Shown in pieces: positions 22,852 to 34,870 of a stretch of 64,000 bases of DNA. This stretch comes from Cristatella mucedo. Its lineage: Eukaryota; Bryozoa; Phylactolaemata; Cristatellidae. Both the position numbers and the translations under genes were made by a program. The notes under the pieces are model-generated. The model saw only the letters and a list, made by a program, of their open reading frames with translations, did no database searches and was not told the DNA's origin. The first letter of the stretch is position 1; every line of letters begins with the position of its first letter. The stretch covers positions 17,987 to 81,986 of the forward strand of contig WPIO01000335.1 of the NCBI GenBank assembly GCA_009760855.2. The letters are read 5' to 3'.

Positions 22852-25082
22852 GATTTGAAGTTTCTAGATATTCCGCGATCTGCTGCGAACACGTGCGAAA
22901 TGAATTATTTGAGTGCGAAATGCTTGAAACGAGGTGCAGCACTCTACTTCCGGCTACCGCACGCTCCGAATACCAGATTTGAAGTTTCTAGATATTCCGT
23001 GATCTGCTGCAAACTCGTGCGGAATTTGTTATTCGAGTGCCAATTCTCGAAACAAGCTGCAGCACTCTGATGCCAGCTGCCGTACGCTCCGAAAAAAGCA
23101 GATTTGAAGTTTATAGATCTTCCGCGATCTGCTGCGAACTCGTGAGAAGTGTGTTATTCGAGTGCGAAATGCTGAAAAACAAGGTGCAGCACTCTGTTGC
23201 CAGCCAGCATACGCTCCGACAAGCAGATTAGAAGTTTCTAGATATTCTTCGATCTGCTGCGAACACGTGCAAAATGAGTTTTTTGAGTGAGAAATGCTTG
23301 AAACGAGGTGCAGCACTCTACTTCCGGCTACCGCACGCTCCGAATACTAGATTTGAAGTTTCTGGATATTCCGCGATTTGCTGCGAACTGGTGCAAAGTA
23401 ATTGATTCAAGTGCGAAATGCTTAAAGCAAGGTGCAGCACTCTGCTGCCAGCCAGCAAACGCTTCGACATGCAGATTTGAAGTTTCTAGATATTCCGCGA
23501 TTTGCTGCGAACTCGTGCAAAATGAGTTATTCCAGTGCGAAATGCTCAAAACAAGGTGCAGCACTCTGCTGCCAGCCAGAACACACTCCAACGGGTAGAT
23601 TTGAAGTTTCTAGATATTCTGCGATCTGCTGCCAACACGTGCGAAATGAGTTATTTGAGTGCGAAATGCTTGAAACAAGGTGCAGCACTCTACTTCCGGC
23701 TACCGCACGCTCCGAATAGCAGATTTGAAGTTTCTAGATATTCCGCGATTTGCTGGGAATACGTGCGAAATGAGTTATTTGAGTGCAAAATGCTTGAAAC
23801 AAGGTGCAGCACTCTACTGCCAGCTACAACACGCTCCGAAGAGCAGATTTGAAGTTTCTGGATATTTTGCGATCTGCTGCGAACTCGTGCGAAATGAGTT
23901 ATTCGAGTGCGAAATGCTTGAAACAAGGTGCAGCACTCTGCTGCCAGCCAGCAAACGCTTCGAAATGCAGATTTGAAGTTTCTAGATATTCCGTGATCTT
24001 CTGCTAACTCGTGTGGAATTTTTTATTCGAGTGCCAATTCTCGAAACAAGCTGCAGCACTCTGGTGCCAGAATCCGCACGCTCCGAAAAGCAGATTTGAA
24101 GTTTATAGATCTTCCACGATCTGCTGCGACATCGTGCAAAGTCTGTTATTCGAGTTCGAAATGCTTGAAACAAGGTGCAGCACTCTGCTGCCAGCCAGGG
24201 TACGCTTTGACATGCTGATTTGAAGTTGCTAGACATTCCGCGATCTGCTGCGAACTCGTGCGAAATGAGTTATTCAAGTGCGAAATGCTTAAAACGAGGT
24301 GCAGCATTCTGCTGCCAGCCAGCCCACGCTCCAACGAGCAGATTTAAAGTTTCTGGATATTACGCGATCTGCAGCGAACTTGTGCGAAATGAGTTATTTA
24401 AGTGCGAAATGCTTGAAACAAGGTGCAGCACTCTGCTGCCAGCCAGCAAACGCTTCGACATGCAGATTTGAAGTTTCTAGATATTCCGTGATCTGCTGCA
24501 AACTAGTGCGAAATGAGTTATTGACTTGCGAAATGCTCAAAACAAGGTGCAGCACTCTGCTGCCCGCCAGCAGACACTCCAACGAGCAGATTAGAAGTTT
24601 CTAGATATTCCGCGATCTGCTGCGAACACGTGCGAAATGAGTTATTTGAGTGCGAAATGCTTGAAACGAGGTGCAGCACTCTACTACGGCTACCGCAAGC
24701 TCCGAATAGCAGATTTGAAGTTTCTAGATATTCCGTGATCTGCTGCAAACTCGTGCGGAATTTGTTATTCGAGTGCCAATTCTCGAAACAAGCTGCAGCA
24801 CTCTGGTGCCAGCTGCCGCACGCTCCGAAAAGCAGATTTGAAGTTTATAGATCTTCCGCGATCTGCTGCGAACTCGTGAGAAGTGTGTTATTCGAGTGCG
24901 AAATGCTCAAAGCAAGGTGCAGCACTCTGCTGCCAGCTAGCACACGTTCGACAAGCAGATTTGAAGTTTCTAGATATTCCGCGATCTGCTGCGAACACTG
25001 TGCAAAATGAGTTATTAAACTGCGAAATGCTTGAAACAAGGTGCAGCAATCTGCTTCCAGCTTGTACACGCTCGGAGGAGCT

Positions 25083-27066
25083 GATTTGAAGTTTCTAGAT
25101 ATTCCTCGATCTGCTGGGAATACGTGCGAAATGAGTTATTTGAGTGCGAAATGCTTGAAACAAGGTGCAGCACCCTACTGCCAGCTACCGCACGCTCCGA
25201 AGAGCAGATTTGAAGTTTCTAGATATTTTGCGATCTGCTGCGAACTCGTGCGAAATTAGTTATTCGAGTGCGAAATGCTTGAAACAAGGTGCGGCACTCT
25301 GCTGCCAGCCAGCAAACGCTTCGACATGCAGATTTGAAGTTTCTAGATATTCCGTGATCTGCTGCTAACTCGTGAGGAATTTGTTATTCGAGTGCCAATT
25401 CTCGAAAACAAGCTGCAGCACTCTGTTGCCAGACCGCACGCTCCGAAAAGCAGATTTGAAGTTTATAGATCTTCCACGATCTGCTGCGACATCGTGCGAA
25501 GTCTGTTATTCGAGTTCGAAATGCTTGAAACAAGGTGCAGCACTCTACTGCCAGCTACCGCTCGCTGCTATGAGCAGTTTTTGAAGTTTCTGGATATTCC
25601 GCGATTTGCTGCGAACTGGTGCAAAAAAGAGTTATTCAAGTGCCAAAATGTTTAAAGCAAGGTGCAGCACTCTCCTGCCAGCCAGCACACGTTCGAAAAG
25701 CAGATTTGAAGTTTCTAGATATTCCGCTATATGCTGCAAACTCGTGCGAAGTGAGTGTTTGAATTGCGAAATGCTTAAAACAAGGTGCAGCACTCTGCTG
25801 CCCGCCAGCACACACTCCAACGAGCAGATTTGAAGTTTCTAGATATTCCGCGATCTGCTGCGAACAGGTGCAAAATGAGTTATTCAACTGCGAAATGCTT
25901 GCAACAAGGTGCCCCACTCTTCTTTCAGCCAGCAAACGCTTAGACATGCATATTTGAAGTTTCTAGATGTTCCGAGATCCGCTGCGAACTTGTGCGAAAT
26001 GAGCTTTTCAAGTGCGAAATGCTTAATACGAGTTGCAGCACTCTGCTGCCAGCCAGCCCACGCTCCAACGAGCAGATTTAAAGTTTCTGGATATTACGCG
26101 ATCTGCAGCGAACAGGTGCAAAATGAGTTATTCAACTGCGAAATGCTAGAAACAAGGTGCAGCAATCTGCTACCAGCCAGTACACGCACCGAGGAGCAGA
26201 TTTGAAGTTTCTAGATATTTCGCGATCTGCTGCGAATAAGTGCGAAATAAGTGATTTGAGTGCGAAATGCTGAAAACAAGGTGCAGCACTCTGTTGCCAG
26301 CCAGCATACGCTCCGACAAGCAGATTAGAAGTTTTCTAGATATTCCTCGATCTCCTGCGAACACGTGCGAAATAAGTTTTTTTGAGTGAGAAATGCTTGA
26401 AACGAGGTGCAGCACTCTACTTCCGGCTACCGCACGCTCCGAATACTAGATTTGAAGTTCCTGGATATTCCGCGATTTGCTGCGAACTGGTGCAAAGTAA
26501 TTTATTCAAGTGCGAAATGCCTAAAGCCAGGTGCAGCACTCTGCTGCCAGCCAGCAAACGTTCGACAAGCAGATTCGAAGTTTTCTAGATATTCCGCGAT
26601 CTGCTGCGAACACGTGCGAAATGAGTTATTTGAGTGCGAAATGCTTGAAACGAGGTGCAGCACTCTACTACGGCTACCGCACGCTCCGAAGAGCAGATTT
26701 GAAGTTTCTAGATATTCCGTGATCTGCTGCAAACTCGTGCGGAATTTGTTATTCGAGTGCCAATTCTCGAAACAAGCTGCAGCACTCTGGTGCCAGCTGC
26801 GGCACGCTCCGAAAAGCAGATTTGAAGTTTATAGATCTTCCGCGATCTGCTGCGAACTCGTGAGAAGTGTGTTATTCGAGTGCGAAATGCTTAAAGCAAG
26901 GTGCAGCACTCTGCTGCCAGCTAGCACACGTTCGACAAGCAGATTTGAAGTTTCTAGATATTCCGCGATCTGCTGCGAACACTGTGCAAAATGAGTTATT
27001 AAACTGCGAAATGCTTGAAACAAGGTGCAGCAATCTGCTTCCAGCTTGTACACGCTCGGAGGAGCT
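25083..27066 (+). repeat. 16-monomer HOR module, example 2 (1,984 bp)
   Basis: Same monomer order as 19,776-21,752. It is 7 bp longer because of scattered one-base insertions: CGAAAACAAG at about 25,405, GTTTTTGAAG at about 25,577, GCAAAAAAGAG at about 25,622, CCAAAATG at about 25,643, and GTTTTCTAG at about 26,332 and 26,581. The clean copy at 31,521-33,497 shares its substitutions (for example CGTTCGAAAAGC) but not these insertions. Confidence 0.88.
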
Positions 27067-27269
27067 GATTTGAAGTTTCTAGATATTCCGCGATCTGCTG
27101 GGAATACGTGCGAAATGAGTTATTTGAGTGCGAAATGCTTGAAACAAGGTGCAGCACCCTACTGCCAGCTACCGCACGCTCCGAAGAGCAGATTTGAAGT
27201 TTCTAGATATTTTGCGATCTGCTGCGAACTCGTGCGAAATTAGTTATTCGAGTGCGAAATGCTTGAAAC

Positions 27270-30200
27270 AAGGTGCGGCACTCTGCTGCCAGCCAGCAAA
27301 CGCTTCGACATGCAGATTTGAAGTTTATAGATCTTCCGCGATCTGCTGCGAACTCGTGAGAAGTGTGTTATTCGAGTGCGAAATGCTGAAAACAAGGTGC
27401 AGCACTCTGTTGCCAGCCAGCATACGCTCCGACAAGCAGATTAGAAGTTTCTAGATATTCTTCGATCTGCTGCGAACACGTGCAAAATGAGTTTTTTGAG
27501 TGAGAAATGCTTGAAACGAGGTGCAGCACTCTACTTCCGGCTACCGCACGCTCCGAATACTAGATTTGAAGTTTCTGGATATTCCGCGATTTGCTGCGAA
27601 CTGGTGCAAAGTAATTGATTCAAGTGCGAAATGCTTAAAGCAAGGTGCAGCACTCTGCTGCCAGCCAGCACACGTTCGACAAGCAGATTTGAAGTTTCTA
27701 GATATTCCGCGATCTGCTGCAAACACGTGCAAAATGAGTTTTTCAACTGCGAAATGCTTAAAACAAGGTGTAGCACTCTGCTGCCAGCCAGTTAACGCTC
27801 CGAAAAGCTTTTGAAGTTTCTGTATATTTCGTGATCTGCTTTAAACTCGTGCAAAATGAGTTATTCAAGTGCGAAATGCTTAAAGCAAGGTGCAGCACTC
27901 TGCTGCCAGCCAGCAAACGCTTCGACATGCAGATTTGAAGTTTCTAGATATTCCGCGATTTGCTGCGAACTCGTGCAAAATGAGTTATTCCAGTGCGAAA
28001 TGCTCAAAACAAGGTGCAGCACTCTGCTGCCAGCCAGAACACACTCCAACGGGTAGATTTGAAGTTTCTAGATATTCTGCGATCTGCTGCCAACACGTGC
28101 GAAATGAGTTATTTGAGTGCGAAATGCTTGAAACAAGGTGCAGCACTCTACTTCCGGCTACCGCACGCTCCGAATAGCAGATTTGAAGTTTCTAGATATT
28201 CCGCGATTTGCTGGGAATACGTGCGAAATGAGTTATTTGAGTGCAAAATGCTTGAAACAAGGTGCAGCACTCTACTGCCAGCTACAACACGCTCCGAAGA
28301 GCAGATTTGAAGTTTCTGGATATTTTGCGATCTGCTGCGAACTCGTGCGAAATGAGTTATTCGAGTGCGAAATGCTTGAAACAAGGTGCAGCACTCTGCT
28401 GCCAGCCAGCAAACGCTTCGAAATGCAGATTTGAAGTTTCTAGATATTCCGTGATCTTCTGCTAACTCGTGTGGAATTTTTTTTATTCGAGTGCCAATTC
28501 TCGAAACAAGCTGCAGCACTCTGGTGCCAGAATCCGCACGCTCCGAAAAGCAGATTTGAAGTTTATAGATCTTCCACGATCTGCTGCGACATCGTGCAAA
28601 GTCTGTTATTCGAGTTCGAAATGCTTGAAACAAGGTGCAGCACTCTGCTGCCAGCCAGGGTACGCTTTGACATGCTGATTTGAAGTTGCTAGACATTCCG
28701 CGATCTGCTGCGAACTCGTGCGAAATGAGTTATTCAAGTGCGAAATGCTTAAAACGAGGTGCAGCATTCTGCTGCCAGCCAGCCCACGCTCCAACGAGCA
28801 GATTTAAAGTTTCTGGATATTACGCGATCTGCAGCGAACTTGTGCGAAATGAGTTATTTAAGTGCGAAATGCTTGAAACAAGGTGCAGCACTCTGCTGCC
28901 AGCCAGCAAACGCTTTCGACATGCAGATTTGAAGTTTCTAGATATTCCGTGATCTGCTGCAAACTAGTGCGAAATGAGTTATTGACTTGCGAAATGCTCA
29001 AAACAAGGTGCAGCACTCTGCTGCCCGCCAGCAGACACTCCAACGAGCAGATTAGAAGTTTCTAGATATTCCGCGATCTGCTGCGAACACGTGCGAAATG
29101 AGTTATTTGAGTGCGAAATGCTTGAAACGAGGTGCAGCACTCTACTACGGCTACCGCAAGCTCCGAATAGCAGATTTGAAGTTTCTAGATATTCCGTGAT
29201 CTGCTGCAAACTCGTGCGGAATTTGTTATTCGAGTGCCAATTCTCGAAACAAGCTGCAGCACTCTGGTGCCAGCTGCCGCACGCTCCGAAAAGCAGATTT
29301 GAAGTTTATAGATCTTCCGCGATCTGCTGCGAACTCGTGAGAAGTGTGTTATTCGAGTGCGAAATGCTCAAAGCAAGGTGCAGCACTCTGCTGCCAGCTA
29401 GCACACGTTCGACAAGCAGATTTGAAGTTTCTAGATATTCCGCGATCTGCTGCGAAAACTGTGCAAAATGAGTTATTAAACTGCGAAATGCTTGAAACAA
29501 GGTGCAGCAATCTGCTTCCAGCTTGTACACGCTCGGAGGAGCTGATTTGAAGTTTCTAGATATTCCTCGATCTGCTGGGAATACGTGCGAAATGAGTTAT
29601 TTGAGTGCGAAATGCTTGAAACAAGGTGCAGCACCCTACTGCCAGCTACCGCACGCTCCGAAGAGCAGATTTGAAGTTTCTAGATATTTTGCGATCTGCT
29701 GCGAACTCGTGCGAAATTAGTTATTCGAGTGCGAAATGCCTGAAACAAGGTGCGGCACTCTGCTGCCAGCCAGCAAACGCTTCGACATGCAGATTTGAAG
29801 TTTCTAGATATTCCGTGATCTGCTGCTAACTCGTGAGGAATTTGTTATTCGAGTGCCAATTCTCGAAACAAGCGAGCGCACTCTGTTGCCAGACCGCACG
29901 CTCTGAAAAGCAGATTTGAAGTTTATAGATCTTCCACGATCTGCTGCGACATCGTGCGAAGTCTGTTATTCGAGTTCGAAATGCTTGAAACAAGGTGCAG
30001 CACTCTACTGCCAGCTACCGCTCGCTGCTATGAGCAGTTTTTGAAGTTTCTGGATATTCCGCGATTTGCTGCGAACTGGTGCAAAAGAGTTATTCAAGTG
30101 CGAAATGTTTAAAGCAAGGTGCAGCACTCTCCTGCCAGCCAGCACACGTTCGACAAGCAGATTTGAAGTTTCTAGATATTCCGCTATATGCTGCAAACTC

Positions 30201-31740
30201 GTGCGAAGTGAGTGTTTGAATTGCGAAATGCTTAAAACAAGGTGCAGCACTCTGCTGCCCGCCAGCACACACTCCAACGAGCAGATTTGAAGTTTCTAGA
30301 TATTCCGCGATCTGCTGCGAACAGGTGCAAAATGAGTTATTCAACTGCGAAATGCTTGCAACAAGGTGCCCCACTCTTCTTTCAGCCAGCAAACGCTTAG
30401 ACATGCATATTTGAAGTTTCTTGATGTTCCGAGATCCGCTGCGAACTTGTGCGAAATGAGCTTTTCAAGTGCGAAATGCTTAATACGAGTTGCAGCACTC
30501 TGCTGCCAGCCAGCCCACGCTCCAACGAGCAGATTTAAAGTTTCTGGATATTACGCGATCTGCAGCGAACAGGTGCAAAATGAGTTATTCAACTGCGAAA
30601 TGCTAGAAACAAGGTGCAGCAATCTGCTACCAGCCAGTACACGCACCGAGGAGCAGATTTGAAGTTTCTAGATATTTCGCGATCTGCTGCGAATAAGTGC
30701 GAAATAAGTGATTTGAGTGCGAAATGCTGAAAACAAGGTGCAGCACTCTGTTGCCAGCCAGCATACGCTCCGACAAGCAGATTAGAAGTTTCTAGATATT
30801 CCTCGATCTCCTGCGAACACGTGCGAAATGAGTTTTTGAGTGAGAAAATGCTTGAAACGAGGTGCAGCACTCTACTTCCGGCTACCGCACGCTCCGAATA
30901 CTAGATTTGAAGTTCCTGGATATTCCGCGATTTGCTGCGAACTGGTGCAAAGTAATTTATTCAAGTGCGAAATGCCTAAAGCAAGGTGCAGCACTCTGCT
31001 GCTAGCCAGCAAACGTTCGACAAGCAGATTCGAAGTTTCTAGATATTCCGCGATCTGCTGCGAACACGTGCGAAATGAGTTATTTGAGTTCGAAATGCTT
31101 GAAACGAGGTGCAGCACTCTACTACGGCTACCGCACGCTCCGAAGAGCAGATTTGAAGTTTCTAGATATTCCGTGATCTGCTGCAAACTCGTGCGGAATT
31201 TGTTATTCGAGTGCCAATTCTCGAAACAAGCTGCAGCACTCTGGTGCCAGCTGCGGCACGCTCCGAAAAGCAGATTTGAAGTTTATAGATCTTCCGCGAT
31301 CTGCTGCGAACTCGTGAGAAGTGTGTTATTCGAGTGCGAAATGCTTAAAGCAAGGTGCAGCACTCTGCTGCCAGCTAGCACACGTTCGACAAGCAGATTT
31401 GAAGTTTCTAGATATTCCGCGATCTGCTGCGAACACTGTGCAAAATGAGTTATTAAACTGTGAAATGCTTGAAACAAGGTGCAGCAATCTGCTGCCAGCT
31501 TGTACACGCTCGGAGGAGCTGATTTGAAGTTTCTAGATATTCCGCGATCTGCTGGGAATACGTGCGAAATGAGTTATTTGAGTGCGAAATGCTTGAAACA
31601 AGGTGCAGCACCCTACTGCCAGCTACCGCACGCTCCGAAGAGCAGATTTGAAGTTTCTAGATATTTTGCGATCTGCTGCGAACTCGTGCGAAATTAGTTA
31701 TTCGAGTGCGAAATGCTTGAAACAAGGTGCGGCACTCTGC
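27270..31740 (+). repeat. HOR unit copy 3, shortened to 4.46 kb
   Basis: Matches copy 2 at an offset of 4,213 bp at 27.5 kb and 4,454-4,461 bp from 27.9 to 31.6 kb. It lacks about seven monomers equivalent to 22.0-23.1 kb. The join lies near 27,325, where a monomer ending in GACATGCAG leads straight into an ATAGATCTTCCGCG monomer. It contains the 16-monomer module at 29,544-31,520. Confidence 0.83.
29544..31520 (+). repeat. 16-monomer HOR module, example 3 (1,977 bp)
   Basis: Starts right after a CTTGTACACGCTCGGAGGAG monomer and ends with the next one. Internal order matches the other modules. Small differences include CAAGCGAGCGCAC at about 29,871, GTTTTTGAAG at about 30,047, GCAAAAGAG at about 30,082, and GAGTTTTTGAGTGAGAAAATG at about 30,831. 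Confidence 0.88.
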
Positions 31741-33497
31741 TGCCAGCCAGCAAACGCTTCGACATGCAGATTTGAAGTTTCTAGATATTCCGTGATCTGC
31801 TGCTAACTCGTGAGGAATTTGTTATTCGAGTGCCAATTCTCGAAACAAGCTGCAGCACTCTGTTGCCAGACCGCACGCTCCGAAAAGCAGATTTGAAGTT
31901 TATAGATCTTCCACGATCTGCTGCGACATCGTGCGAAGTCTGTTATTCGAGTTCGAAATGCTTGAAACAAGGTGCAGCACTCTACTGCCAGCTACCGCTC
32001 GCTGCTATGAGCAGTTTTGAAGTTTCTGGATATTCCGCGATTTGCTGCGAACTGGTGCAAAAAGAGTTATTCAAGTGCCAAATGTTTAAAGCAAGGTGCA
32101 GCACTCTCCTGCCAGCCAGCACACGTTCGAAAAGCAGATTTGAAGTTTCTAGATATTCCGCTATATGCTGCAAACTCGTGCGAAGTGAGTGTTTGAATTG
32201 CGAAATGCTTAAAACAAGGTGCAGCACTCTGCTGCCCGCCAGCACACACTCCAACGAGCAGATTTGAAGTTTCTAGATATTCCGCGATCTGCTGCGAACA
32301 GGTGCAAAATGAGTTATTCAACTGCGAAATGCTTGCAACAAGGTGCCCCACTCTTCTTTCAGCCAGCAAACGCTTAGACATGCATATTTGAAGTTTCTAG
32401 ATGTTCCGAGATCCGCTGCGAACTTGTGCGAAATGAGCTTTTCAAGTGCGAAATGCTTAATACGAGTTGCAGCACTCTGCTGCCAGCCAGCCCACGCTCC
32501 AACGAGCAGATTTAAAGTTTCTGGATATTACGCGATCTGCAGCGAACAGGTGCAAAATGAGTTATTCAACTGCGAAATGCTAGAAACAAGGTGCAGCAAT
32601 CTGCTACCAGCCAGTACACGCACCGAGGAGCAGATTTGAAGTTTCTAGATATTTCGCGATCTGCTGCGAATAAGTGCGAAATAAGTGATTTGAGTGCGAA
32701 ATGCTGAAAACAAGGTGCAGCACTCTGTTGCCAGCCAGCATACGCTCCGACAAGCAGATTAGAAGTTTCTAGATATTCCTCGATCTCCTGCGAACACGTG
32801 CGAAATAAGTTTTTTGAGTGAGAAATGCTTGAAACGAGGTGCAGCACTCTACTTCCGGCTACCGCACGCTCCGAATACTAGATTTGAAGTTCCTGGATAT
32901 TCCGCGATTTGCTGCGAACTGGTGCAAAGTAATTTATTCAAGTGCGAAATGCCTAAAGCCAGGTGCAGCACTCTGCTGCCAGCCAGCAAACGTTCGACAA
33001 GCAGATTCGAAGTTTCTAGATATTCCGCGATCTGCTGCGAACACGTGCGAAATGAGTTATTTGAGTGCGAAATGCTTGAAACGAGGTGCAGCACTCTACT
33101 ACGGCTACCGCACGCTCCGAAGAGCAGATTTGAAGTTTCTAGATATTCCGTGATCTGCTGCAAACTCGTGCGGAATTTGTTATTCGAGTGCCAATTCTCG
33201 AAACAAGCTGCAGCACTCTGGTGCCAGCTGCGGCACGCTCCGAAAAGCAGATTTGAAGTTTATAGATCTTCCGCGATCTGCTGCGAACTCGTGAGAAGTG
33301 TGTTATTCGAGTGCGAAATGCTTAAAGCAAGGTGCAGCACTCTGCTGCCAGCTAGCACACGTTCGACAAGCAGATTTGAAGTTTCTAGATATTCCGCGAT
33401 CTGCTGCGAACACTGTGCAAAATGAGTTATTAAACTGCGAAATGCTTGAAACAAGGTGCAGCAATCTGCTTCCAGCTTGTACACGCTCGGAGGAGCT
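31521..33497 (+). repeat. 16-monomer HOR module, example 4 (1,977 bp)
   Basis: Directly adjacent to example 3, so modules 3 and 4 are a head-to-tail pair with no intervening block. Substitutions ally it with example 2 (CGTTCGAAAAGC at about 32,123, GCCAGGTGCAGC at about 32,957) rather than its neighbour. Exchange has therefore moved whole modules, and adjacency does not predict relatedness. Confidence 0.9.
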
Positions 33498-34870
33498 GAT
33501 TTGAAGTTTCTAGATATTCCGCGATCTGCTGGGAATACGTGCGAAATGAGTTATTTGAGTGCGAAATGCTTGAAACAAGGTGCAGCACCCTACTGCCAGC
33601 TACCGCACGCTCCGAAGAGCAGATTTGAAGTTTCTAGATATTTTGCGATCTGCTGCGAACTCGTGCGAAATTAGTTATTCGAGTGCGAAATGCTTGAAAC
33701 AAGGTGCGGCACTCTGCTGCCAGCCAGCAAACGCTTCGACATGCAGATTTGAAGTTTATAGATCTTCCACGATCTGCTGCGACATCGTGCGAAGTCTGTT
33801 ATTCGAGTTCGAAATGCTTGAAACAAGGTGCAGCACTCTACTGCCAGCTACCGCTCGCTGCTATGAGCAGTTTTGAAGTTTCTGGATATTCCGCGATTTG
33901 CTGCGAACTGGTGCAAAAAGAGTTATTCAAGTGCGAAATGTTTAAAGCAAGGTGCAGCACTCTCCTGCCAGCCAGCACACGTTCGACAAGCAGATTTGAA
34001 GTTTCTAGATATTCCGCTATATGCTGCAAACTCGTGCGAAGAGAGTGTTTGAATTGCGAAATGCTTAAAACAAGGTGCAGCACTCTGCTGCCCGCCAGCA
34101 CACACTCCAACGAGCAGATTTGAAGTTTCTAGATATTCCGCGATCTGCTGCGAACAGGTGCAAAATGAGTTATTCAACTGCGAAATGCTTGCAACAAGGT
34201 GCCCCACTCTTCTTTCAGCCAGCAAACGCTTAGACATGCATATTTGAAGTTTCTAGATGTTCCGAGATCCGCTGCGAACTTGTGCGAAATGAGCTTTTCA
34301 AGTGCGAAATGCTTAATACGAGTTGCAGCACTCTGCTGCCAGCCAGCCCACGCTCCAACGAGCAGATTTAAAGTTTCTGGATATTACGCGATCTGCAGCG
34401 AACAGGTGCAAAATGAGTTATTCAACTGCGAAATGCTTGAAACCAGGTGCAGCAATCTGCTACCAGCCAGTACACGCACCGAGGAGCAGATTTGAAGTTT
34501 CTAGATATTTCGCGATCTGCTGCGAATAAGTGCGAAATAAGTAATTTGAGTGCGAAATGCTGAAAACAAGGTGCAGCACTCTGTTGCCAGCCAGCATACG
34601 CTCCGACAAGCAGATTAGAAGTTTCTAGATATTCCTCGATCTCCTGCGAACACGTGCGAAATGAGTTTTTTGAGTGAGAAATGCTTGAAACGAGGTGCAG
34701 CACTATACTTCCGGCTACCGCACGCTCCGAATACTAGATTTGAAGTTCCTGGATATTCCGCGATTTGCTGCGAACTGGTGCAAAGTAATTTATTCAAGTG
34801 CGAAATGCCTAAAGCAAGGTGCAGCACTCTGCTGCCAGCCAGCAAACGTTCGACAAGCAGATTCGAAGTT
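33498..34870 (+). repeat. Truncated 16-monomer module
   Basis: Repeats the module from its first monomer but skips the CTGTTGCCAGACCGC unit: at about 33,750 a GACATGCAG monomer joins the ATAGATCTTCCACG unit. It then follows the module to the GAATACTAG and CTGGTGCAAAGTAATTT units, and leaves it near 34,870, where the next monomer has GTGCAAAATGAGTTTTTC instead of GTGCGAAATGAGTTATTTG. This is the right-hand edge of the 16-mer domain. Confidence 0.82.

Larger units (their letters stand above)
21950..27270 (+). repeat. 5.3-kb HOR unit, copy 2
   Basis: Second tandem copy of 16,660-21,950, joined to it inside the monomer near 21,950, where a GTGCGAAATTAG monomer continues as a CAGCTCACACTCCGACGAG monomer. 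It includes a 141-bp loss at about 22.82 kb and extra monomers at 23.5-23.95 kb (CCAACACGTGCG and GTTTCTGGATATTTTGCG types), and ends with a 16-monomer module at 25,083-27,066. Compared with copies 1 and 3 it carries many one-base insertions in A or T runs. Confidence 0.85.
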
